Source: Nitrosomonadales bacterium
GTDB lineage: Bacteria > Pseudomonadota > Gammaproteobacteria > Burkholderiales > Gallionellaceae
Reading direction: 5' to 3'
DNA: 6,527 nucleotides
NCBI GenBank assembly: GCA_016218465.1
Contig: JACREA010000241.1
Span: 1 to 6,527 of the forward strand
Below are positions 1 to 4,994 of the stretch, one piece after another; within the stretch, counting starts at the first letter, position 1; each line of letters begins with the position of its first letter. A program made the translations under genes and the position numbers. A model generated the notes under the pieces. The model ran no database searches. It was not told the origin of the DNA and saw only the letters and a list, made by a program, of their open reading frames with translations.

Positions 1-1135
1 GCTCGAAAAACGAGGTGCCGCCGCTGACGGTATAGGGCACGCGCTGGGTGCGCAACTGCTCCTCGAAAGCGCGCGACAGGTGATTGCTGCGATACAGGAT
101 GGCGTAGTCGGCAAAGCGCGTGCGATGCTCGAACTTGTGCGACATCAGCTTCATCATGACGCTCTCGGCTTCGTGCTCGTCGTCGCGCGCGGCGTAGATG
201 CGGATCGGGTCGCCGATGCCGTGGTCGCTCCACAGCTTCTTCTCGAACACCTTGGTGTTGTGGTTGATCAGGTGGTTTGCCACCTTGAGGATGCGCTGCG
301 AGGAGCGGTAATTCTGTTCCAGTTTGACGACATGCAAATTGGGATAGTCTTTGCGCAGGTTGTGCAGATTCTCGATGCTCGCGCCGCGCCAGGCATAGAT
401 CGACTGATCGTCGTCGCCCACCACCGTGAGCGCGGCGCGGCTGCCCGCCAGCAGCTTGATCATTTGATACTGGCAATCGTTGGTGTCCTGATATTCGTCG
501 ACCAGCAGGTAGCGCAACCGCTGTTGCCAGCGCAGCAACGCTTCGGGATGCTCCTTGAACAGCACCACCGGAAGATGGATCAAATCGTCGAAGTCCACCG
601 CCTGATAGGCATGCAGCGTTCCCTGATAACGCGAATAAATGCGTGCATGGACTTTTGCTTCATCGTTTTCCGCGATTTGTGCAGCTTGTCCCGGCGAGAC
701 GAAAGCCGATTTCCAGTTCGAGATTTGCGTCTGAATGTCGCGGATTTCCTGCTTGTCGCCGGAGTTGGTCAGTTCGCCGACGATCTTCCAGGTGTCGCTG
801 GAATCGAATATAGAGAACTGCGGCTTGTAGCCCAGCAGCCCCGCTTCGGCGCGCAGGATGTTCATGCCCAGCGAATGGAAGGTGCTCACCACCAGCCCCT
901 TGGTATTGGCGCCCTGCGTCAACGTGCCGACGCGTTCGCGCATCTCGTTGGCGGCTTTGTTGGTAAAGGTGATCGCGGCGATGTTGCGCGCCGCATAGCC
1001 GCACTGATCGATCAGATAGGCAATTTTGTGGGTGATGACGCGCGTCTTGCCGCTGCCAGCCCCAGCCAGCACCAGCAAAGGGCCGTCGAGGCAGGTTACC
1101 GCTTCGCGTTGTACAGGGTTGAGCTTGTTTAACAT
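1..1135 (-). CDS. rep: ATP-dependent DNA helicase Rep (UvrD/Rep family), 3' part beyond window edge
   Basis: Superfamily 1A 3'-to-5' DNA helicase, known in this family for removing proteins ahead of replication forks and for fork restart. The frame is open from ATG at 1135 to the left edge, giving 378 codons, roughly the first 55-60% of a Rep-sized protein (about 670 residues). Visible motifs in order: Q-motif glutamine Q9; Walker A AGAGSGKT at 24-31; motif Ia TFTNKAA at 56-62; STFHSLG at 84-90; Walker B LLVDEYQDTN at 210-219; motif III GDDDQSIYAWRGA at 240-252; motif IV LEQNYRSS at 272-279. The fragment ends in a GGTSFFE stretch typical of Rep. The N-terminal sequence resembles E. coli Rep more than UvrD, but the C-terminal half that would settle this is missing. 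No good Shine-Dalgarno lies before the ATG; the only nearby alternative ATG (1146) is out of frame. No neighbour suggests an operon. Confidence 0.93.
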   Translation of the reverse strand, partial: MLNKLNPVQREAVTCLDGPLLVLAGAGSGKTRVITHKIAYLIDQCGYAARNIAAITFTNKAANEMRERVGTLTQGANTKGLVVSTFHSLGMNILRAEAGLLGYKPQFSIFDSSDTWKIVGELTNSGDKQEIRDIQTQISNWKSAFVSPGQAAQIAENDEAKVHARIYSRYQGTLHAYQAVDFDDLIHLPVVLFKEHPEALLRWQQRLRYLLVDEYQDTNDCQYQMIKLLAGSRAALTVVGDDDQSIYAWRGASIENLHNLRKDYPNLHVVKLEQNYRSSQRILKVANHLINHNTKVFEKKLWSDHGIGDPIRIYAARDDEHEAESVMMKLMSHKFEHRTRFADYAILYRSNHLSRAFEEQLRTQRVPYTVSGGTSFFE

Positions 1136-1188
1136 TTTGCGCTTAACATTCGGAACTGCTTGATGAGCTGGTATTTTCGGAGGTGCGC

Positions 1189-1218
1189 ATGATACCAAAG
1201 CCCCCAATGAAACGATGA
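1189..1218 (+). other. Candidate 9-codon leader ORF in the divergent intergenic region
   Basis: A mini-ORF reading MIPKPPMKR starts at ATG 1189, four bases after a good Shine-Dalgarno (GGAGGT, 1179-1184). Its TGA stop (1216-1218) overlaps an ATG at 1215 in an ATGA arrangement. That ATG is in frame with the 69-residue gene downstream. The Shine-Dalgarno and start lie in the loop of a 6-bp stem (TGGTAT 1169-1174 with ATACCA 1192-1197). The same left strand could instead pair with TACCAGC at 1236-1242. This may be a translational leader or chance; no convincing promoter upstream was found. The rest of 1136-1307 holds no other gene. A weak sigma-70-like pair (TTTACC, 16 bp, TTTAAC, ending near 1260) is the best promoter candidate for the plus-strand gene. 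Confidence 0.2.
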
Positions 1219-1295
1219 GGATCAAGCTAAATATTTACCAGCCCCTGCCGATAACTTTAACAAGGATGCGCTTTGGTGCGCAATTCCTCAAAATC

Positions 1296-1302
1296 AGGAG
1301 GT
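1296..1302 (+). promoter_or_regulatory. Strong ribosome binding site that fixes the start of the 69-residue gene
   Basis: AGGAGGT, essentially a full anti-16S match, ends five bases before ATG 1308. It supports that start over the in-frame ATG at 1215, which has no comparable site of its own. A weak 4-bp pairing (TCCT 1285-1288 with AGGA 1296-1299) could partly mask it; that part is inference. Confidence 0.8.
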
Positions 1303-1307
1303 CTATC

Positions 1308-1517
1308 ATGGGAACATTCAACATGGATATGAGCAGCTATGAGATCGAACGCGGTGATCAAATGGCGTCTGGTTACAGCGACGAAGTATTGTGCGCAGGC
1401 TGGATTCCCAATCTTGTAAGTAACCAGCCTCGTCCTGAAGAAGCAGCGATGCCAGTATATCTGGCAGAAGTGAATGTGGAAGTATTTCTGCGCAAGATGT
1501 ACGCCTGTCAGCGTTAG
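1308..1517 (+). CDS. Small protein of unknown function (69 aa)
   Basis: I do not recognise this family. The 69-residue product begins MGTFNMDMSS and ends in RKMYACQR. It is predicted soluble: no signal peptide, no membrane segment. It has two cysteines (C29 and C67), not in a CxxC arrangement, and a central YSDEVLCAGWIP stretch (24-34) that looks like a conserved core. A Pro/Glu-rich turn (about 41-49) follows, and the C-terminal half (50-66) could form a strand and helix. The start is chosen for the strong Shine-Dalgarno at 1296-1302; an in-frame ATG at 1215 would add 31 basic residues without support. It is the only gene called on the plus strand, divergent from rep and convergent with the radical SAM gene. 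The reverse strand is also open here, but with no ribosome binding site. The strong translation signal suggests a real, possibly abundant small protein. Confidence 0.7.
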   Translation: MGTFNMDMSSYEIERGDQMASGYSDEVLCAGWIPNLVSNQPRPEEAAMPVYLAEVNVEVFLRKMYACQR

Positions 1518-1549
1518 CCCATGCATCTTTTCAGATGCTGTCAGGGGCT
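1516..1549. terminator. Hairpin between convergent genes, possible bidirectional terminator
   Basis: The core is a perfect 6-bp stem, GCATCT (1523-1528) and AGATGC (1533-1538), with a 4-base loop. Read on the minus strand the loop is GAAA, a stable GNRA tetraloop. An outer 5-bp pairing, AGCCC (1516-1520) with GGGCT (1545-1549), can extend it across unpaired AT and TGTCAG. It sits in the 23-base gap between the stop of the 69-residue gene and the stop of the radical SAM gene. Neither strand has a clear U-run after the stem, so a classical intrinsic terminator is not certain. It may instead protect the 3' ends of both transcripts. Confidence 0.5.
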
Positions 1550-2401
1550 TACTTTGACCGACAAACCGAGTTTGCCGATACGCTCGGCGAACGCTTGAAG
1601 GTTCTCTGCGGGTAATGCAGAAAGGCGAGGCGCTTCCGGTTGCATCGAGGGGCGCGCCAGGCCATAGAGCAGCACGCCTTGCGGTTTGTGTCCGTCGTGC
1701 AGCAGTGACGACACGAACTCAAGGTAGTCGTCTTCGTCCCGCTTGCCGGGCGGCTCACCGTCCAGCGCGAACCAGCAGGTTTGCAGCCAGGCCGGACACA
1801 GTGCAATGGCAGCGGCAAGGTTGTCGCGCACTTTGATCATACTGGTTTGTGTGTCGTTGATGAGCCGCATCCCCTCCTCGCTTGCTCGATCCAGCTTGAA
1901 CCAAACTTCGCCGTTGAGCCTGGACATGACACGCAGGCCTTGCTGGACTTCACTGCGATACAACAAACTGCCATTGGTAATCAGCACGGTTTTTACGATT
2001 TCCGGAAACCCCACTGAGTTCCTCACCCGGGCGATGAGTTCGATGACTTGCGCAAACTCTGCACAGCTGGCCGGTTCTCCATTGCCGGATATCGCGATGT
2101 CGTTGATGCGCTGCAAACCTTCCGGGACGCGGTGTTTCATGAAATCGCCGTGCAGCAGCTCGTTGAGAAAACCGCGCAGCTCATTTTCCAGAAGAGAAAG
2201 GTCAACCGGTGGCGCAGTACCGCGCGTCAAATCCGGAACCTGGCAATAAATGCAGCGCCAGTTGCAGGCGTTGTTGGGGTTGAGGTTGATGCCGACCGAT
2301 ACGCTGCCGGCACGGCGCGATACCACAGGGTAGACATACTTCAACGCAACGCTGTTGCGATCATGATCTGTTGTACTGAGAATGTTGTCTCTTCCGGGCA
2401 T
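1541..2401 (-). CDS. Radical SAM protein of unknown function, COG0731/TYW1-like
   Basis: A 286-residue radical S-adenosylmethionine enzyme, probably cytoplasmic. The [4Fe-4S]-binding CxxxCxxC motif is CNWRCIYC (C46, C50, C53), preceded by the family-typical GINLNPNNA. A GNGEP at 106-110 corresponds to the SAM-amino-group GGE motif, followed by ITNGSLL (about 141-147) and VWFKLDRASEEG. These resemble the wyosine-type COG0731 radical SAM group by pattern. There is no SPASM or other auxiliary cluster: no cysteine-rich C-terminus is visible. The substrate cannot be told from sequence. The start is ATG 2401, nine bases after AGGAGG (2411-2416); an upstream in-frame TTG at 2419 overlaps nlpD and has no site of its own. 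The gap to the nlpD stop is only 14 bases, so the gene is the distal member of the surE-pcm-nlpD group, at the place where rpoS follows nlpD in many relatives. Confidence 0.85.
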   Translation of the reverse strand: MPGRDNILSTTDHDRNSVALKYVYPVVSRRAGSVSVGINLNPNNACNWRCIYCQVPDLTRGTAPPVDLSLLENELRGFLNELLHGDFMKHRVPEGLQRINDIAISGNGEPASCAEFAQVIELIARVRNSVGFPEIVKTVLITNGSLLYRSEVQQGLRVMSRLNGEVWFKLDRASEEGMRLINDTQTSMIKVRDNLAAAIALCPAWLQTCWFALDGEPPGKRDEDDYLEFVSSLLHDGHKPQGVLLYGLARPSMQPEAPRLSALPAENLQAFAERIGKLGLSVKVSP

Positions 2402-2410
2402 AATCCAGAG

Positions 2411-2416
2411 CCTCCT
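2411..2416 (-). promoter_or_regulatory. Ribosome binding site of the radical SAM gene, overlapping the nlpD stop
   Basis: AGGAGG on the minus strand abuts and shares one base with the nlpD TGA stop (2416-2418) and lies nine bases before ATG 2401. It decides the start codon and implies translational coupling: ribosomes finishing nlpD cover this site. Confidence 0.75.
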
Positions 2417-3345
2417 CAAGACTTGCCGAGCGGCAGGTATTTTGCCGGATCAACCGGCTTGCCTAAACGGCGCACTTCAAAATGCAGCTTGACCTGGTCG
2501 GTATCCGTTTTGCCCATTGCGGCAATCTTTTGCCCGCGAGTGACGCTCTGCCCTTCCTTCACCAACACTTGATCGTTGTGCGCGTAAGCGCTGAGATAAG
2601 TTTTGTTATGTTTAATGATGACCAGCTTGCCATACCCACGCAATCCGCTGCCGCTATACACCACCTTGCCGGGCGCACTGGCGACGACCGGTTGACCGAG
2701 CTGGCCGGAAATATCGATGCCCTTGCGATTGGCCGACTCGGAAAAACCGGCAATCAATTTACCTTGAGTGGGCATACCCCAATCCAGCTCAGCTTCCTCG
2801 CCGTCACTGGAATCGTCCGATGAAACGGCGGGAGTCGCGACAACAGGCTTGGGTTTGCTATCCACCTTGGCAACTTCTGCTGGCCGGGGTTTGGGCGCCT
2901 CCTGAACCTTCCCGATCTGTGCCAAAGCAGCTTCGCTGTAGGGATACTTCACAAGCTTGGGTTGTTCTTTTATCGACGGTTCAGCCGGTTTGGCTTCAGC
3001 TACGGCAGATGAGCCGACAGTATTCTGTCTTCCGGGAAACAGGCGGATTTCCTGCCCTATGGAAATAATGCCGGGATCCTTGATGGCATTCAATTCGGCC
3101 AGTTCGTGATAATCAAACCCGTAATTGAAAGCAATGCTGTACAACGTATCGCCCTTTTGCACGACATGCACCTCAGGCCGCCAGTCTTTTTCGCGCGTGG
3201 CTTTTTTTTGTACAGGTTCTACTACAGCAACACTTTTCTTGCCAGTCTCACTTCTATCGACGATAGGCGCGCGATGTCCGCTCGAGGAGCAGCCAACCAA
3301 CACAGCCGCTATAACCAACAGCGCGCAATTCCTGCTTTGTTTCAT
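2416..3345 (-). CDS. nlpD: NlpD-family murein hydrolase activator lipoprotein (LysM + degenerate LytM/M23)
   Basis: A 309-residue outer-membrane lipoprotein. In this family NlpD activates a periplasmic amidase (AmiC in E. coli) for septal peptidoglycan splitting. Residues 1-18 form a lipoprotein signal with lipobox LVGC and lipidation at C19; Ser at +2 fits outer-membrane sorting. A LysM peptidoglycan-binding domain spans about 58-104 (VVQKGDTLYSIA start). A Pro/Lys/Ala-rich linker runs from 105 to 185 and a LytM/M23 domain from about 189 to 306. The zinc site is degenerate: R207 replaces the His of HxGxD and K286 replaces the first His of HLH, while D211, H256 and H288 remain. This is the pattern of E. 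coli NlpD, an activator and not a hydrolase. ATG 3345 overlaps the pcm stop (ATGA). An A8 tract lies in codons 46-48. The radical SAM gene follows, not rpoS. Confidence 0.93.
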   Translation of the reverse strand: MKQSRNCALLVIAAVLVGCSSSGHRAPIVDRSETGKKSVAVVEPVQKKATREKDWRPEVHVVQKGDTLYSIAFNYGFDYHELAELNAIKDPGIISIGQEIRLFPGRQNTVGSSAVAEAKPAEPSIKEQPKLVKYPYSEAALAQIGKVQEAPKPRPAEVAKVDSKPKPVVATPAVSSDDSSDGEEAELDWGMPTQGKLIAGFSESANRKGIDISGQLGQPVVASAPGKVVYSGSGLRGYGKLVIIKHNKTYLSAYAHNDQVLVKEGQSVTRGQKIAAMGKTDTDQVKLHFEVRRLGKPVDPAKYLPLGKS

Positions 3346-3998
3346 TCCTTCCCCATCTTGAGTGGTACGAATTTCACGGGTTCCAATTTGGTTTCGCGAA
3401 ACCCCTTTACGTCACGTTCAACCAGGAACAGCCATTGTTCCTGGGTTCCAACCGGCAGTACCATTCTACCACCGACTGCAAGCTGCTCCCGCAATGTTGC
3501 CGGCAGTGCTGGTGCTGCAGCGGCCATGACGATTCCGTCGAACGGCGCAGCCTCAGGCAATCCAGTGCTTCCATCGGCATAGCGCCCGCTTACGTTGCGT
3601 AATTTCAGTTCGCCCAATTGTTTTCTGGCACGCTCATAAAGCGGCCTGATGCGTTCCACGGTATAGACCTCTTTTGCCACCTGTGCCAGGACAGCCGCCT
3701 GATAGCCGCAGCCGGTGCCAATCTCCAGCACGCGGCCAAGCGGCCCCGCCGCGCACAAAACCTCGATCATGCGCGCCACGATGTAAGGCCGGGAAATGGT
3801 CTGGTTGAAGTTGATCGGCAGCGACACATCATCATAAGCGCGGCTCGCCAGCGCTTCATCGACGAACAGATGGCGCGGCACTTCGAACATCGCCGCAAGC
3901 ACTGCTTCGTCCTTGATGCCCTGTTCGCGCAGTCGCTCGATCAAGCGCGCTCGGGTGCGTGTCGAGGTCATGCCGATGCCGTTTACCCGCGTATTCAT
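3342..3998 (-). CDS. pcm: Protein-L-isoaspartate O-methyltransferase
   Basis: A 218-residue cytosolic enzyme that transfers a methyl group from S-adenosylmethionine to L-isoaspartyl residues in aged proteins, starting their repair. Family signatures: RHLFVDEALASRAY (42-55), the substrate-binding NQTISRPYIVARM (65-77), Rossmann motif I VLEIGTGCGYQ (90-100), VERI (114-117), and the C-terminal KFVPL. The length matches the family (about 210-220). Start choice: ATG 3998 gives MNTRVNGIG before MTSTRTR. An alternative in-frame ATG at 3971 (M10) aligns with the E. coli start. Neither has a good Shine-Dalgarno; the GIGMTS stretch resembles longer relatives, so the longer form is kept. The stop overlaps the nlpD start by four bases. 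The gap to surE upstream (151 bases) holds a REPIN-like repeat. Confidence 0.95.
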   Translation of the reverse strand: MNTRVNGIGMTSTRTRARLIERLREQGIKDEAVLAAMFEVPRHLFVDEALASRAYDDVSLPINFNQTISRPYIVARMIEVLCAAGPLGRVLEIGTGCGYQAAVLAQVAKEVYTVERIRPLYERARKQLGELKLRNVSGRYADGSTGLPEAAPFDGIVMAAAAPALPATLREQLAVGGRMVLPVGTQEQWLFLVERDVKGFRETKLEPVKFVPLKMGKE

Positions 3999-4003
3999 CC
4001 TAA

Positions 4004-4137
4004 AAACCGTAGCTGAGAATTAATGCTCCAGAAATCTATAGCGTTGCGTGGTGGCATGTGTAGGTGCGAATTTATTCGCACAAAACGCGTTGTTCGTGCG
4101 AATAAATTCGCACCTACAAATACCTTAGCTGCGGTTT
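4004..4137. repeat. Imperfect 14-bp outer inverted repeat enclosing the REPIN-like element
   Basis: AAACCGTAGCTGAG (4004-4017) and CTTAGCTGCGGTTT (4124-4137) are inverted copies matching at 12 of 14 positions. In a plus-strand RNA both mismatches become G-U wobbles, so all 14 positions could pair; in the minus-strand mRNA they are A-C mismatches. The left arm ends five bases before the pcm ATG. The arms may be ends of a larger non-autonomous element, part of a structured RNA, or a coincidence. No target-site duplication was seen. Confidence 0.4.
4059..4118. repeat. REPIN-like element: two inverted REP palindromes
   Basis: A perfect 23-bp inverted repeat (4059-4081 and 4096-4118) is separated by 14 bases. 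Each arm has a GTAGG head followed by its own palindrome: GTGCGAAT-TT-ATTCGCAC on the left, GTGCGAAT-AA-ATTCGCAC on the right. Head plus short palindrome, doubled in inverted orientation, is the architecture of REPINs, and GTAG is the kind of head tetranucleotide recognised by RAYT (REP-associated tyrosine transposase) proteins. The spacer contains the palindrome AACGCGTT (4084-4091). No RAYT gene lies in this window. The element sits between surE and pcm and, if co-transcribed, would fold into a strong hairpin that could stabilise the upstream surE message or reduce read-through. There is no U-tract, so it is not a typical terminator. Confidence 0.82.
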
Positions 4138-4149
4138 CCAGGTTCATGT

Positions 4150-4896
4150 CTAAGTCTGCTCGATCCAGCCACGAACGGCATCGATTTGATTGTATTGTGT
4201 GAGATCAATTTGCAGCGGGGTAACCGAGACTCGTTGTTGCGACAAAGCATAAAAATCGGTGTCTTCGCCGGCATCCTGCGCCTTGCCCGCTGCGCCCACC
4301 CAATAGACGGTTTCACCGTGCGGATTGCTGGCCTTCACCACAGGCTCGGCCTTGTGCCGCTTGCCGAGGCGCGTCACAGCAATACCATGAAGTAGATCAT
4401 AAGGAACATCCGGCACATTCACGTTGTGCAGCCAGGGAAGGCTGTGCTTCTGCCTGGCAAAGCGTTGCACCAGATCGGCTGCAACCCTGGCGGCAGTCTC
4501 GCAATGGGCGAATTCCTTGCTCACCAATGAAACCGCAATCGAGGGAATGCCCAGCAGAAAACCTTCGGTTGCCGCCGCTACCGTGCCGGAATAAATGGTG
4601 TCATCACCCATGTTGGCTCCGGCATTGATGCCGGAAACCACCATGTCCGGCTGCTGATCGAGCATCCCGGTGACCGCGAGGTGCACGCAATCGGTCGGCG
4701 TGCCGTTGACGTAATAAAAACCATTGTCGGAACGGCTCAGCTTGAGCGGGCGATCCAGGGTCAGGGAATTACTTGCGCCGCTGCGATCCCGTTCGGGTGC
4801 CACGACAATGATTTCGGCGATCTTGGCTAAATGCTCGGCAAGACATGCCAAGCCGGGTGCGAAATAGCCATCGTCATTGCTGATTAAAATGCGCAT
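4150..4896 (-). CDS. surE: 5'/3'-nucleotidase SurE
   Basis: A 248-residue cytosolic metal-dependent phosphatase that in this family dephosphorylates nucleoside 5'- and 3'-monophosphates and short polyphosphate; linked to stationary-phase survival. Active-site signatures are intact: NDDG at 7-10 (metal ligands D8, D9), APERDRSGAS with S39, the VNGTPTDCV loop at 63-71, and SGINAGANMGDDTIYSGTVAAA (N91 as metal ligand). Full length for the family (about 250) and a standard MRILISNDDG start. No clear Shine-Dalgarno lies before ATG 4896. The 98-base gap from the transporter gene contains a weak candidate promoter on the minus strand (TTGAGC at 4972-4977, AATAAT at 4951-4956, spacer only 15 bp). It is first in the surE-pcm-nlpD cluster, as in many Beta- and Gammaproteobacteria, but separated from pcm by a REPIN-like repeat. 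Confidence 0.95.
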   Translation of the reverse strand: MRILISNDDGYFAPGLACLAEHLAKIAEIIVVAPERDRSGASNSLTLDRPLKLSRSDNGFYYVNGTPTDCVHLAVTGMLDQQPDMVVSGINAGANMGDDTIYSGTVAAATEGFLLGIPSIAVSLVSKEFAHCETAARVAADLVQRFARQKHSLPWLHNVNVPDVPYDLLHGIAVTRLGKRHKAEPVVKASNPHGETVYWVGAAGKAQDAGEDTDFYALSQQRVSVTPLQIDLTQYNQIDAVRGWIEQT

Positions 4897-4994
4897 CGTT
4901 GGTCAATAATGAGGTTGAAAGAATCGATGCGATTGTGCCATAAGCGCATGATTATTTGTTACCTGATGCAGGCTCAACGAACTCGAATGTTCCG

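Noticed and set aside
80..1132. 350-codon plus-strand open frame
   Set aside because: It is antisense to a well-supported rep helicase whose motifs are intact; its translation has low-complexity, composition-driven sequence and no domain signature.
1215..1517. N-extended 100-residue version of the small plus-strand protein
   Set aside because: The extra 31 residues are basic and low in similarity to the rest, and the strong Shine-Dalgarno at 1296-1302 points to ATG 1308. Kept only as a leader hypothesis.
1257..1526. 89-codon minus-strand ORF opposite the small plus-strand gene
   Set aside because: No ribosome binding site, and a His- and Arg-rich composition typical of an antisense shadow. 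The plus-strand frame has a far better translation signal.
1541..2419. Radical SAM gene starting at TTG 2419
   Set aside because: ATG 2401 has AGGAGG nine bases upstream; the TTG start would consume that ribosome binding site as coding sequence.
4059..4118. CRISPR repeat pair or intrinsic terminator
   Set aside because: The two copies are inverted, not direct, and there are only two. No U-tract follows the hairpin on either strand, so the REPIN reading fits better.
4925..4940. TGGCAC on the minus strand upstream of surE as a sigma-54 promoter
   Set aside because: The -24 element is present but the -12 TTGC element is missing at the right spacing (CATC instead).
4951..4977. Sigma-70 promoter for surE (TTGAGC / AATAAT)
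   Set aside because: The spacer is only 15 bp and the -35 matches at 4 of 6; too weak to list as a feature, so only mentioned under surE.
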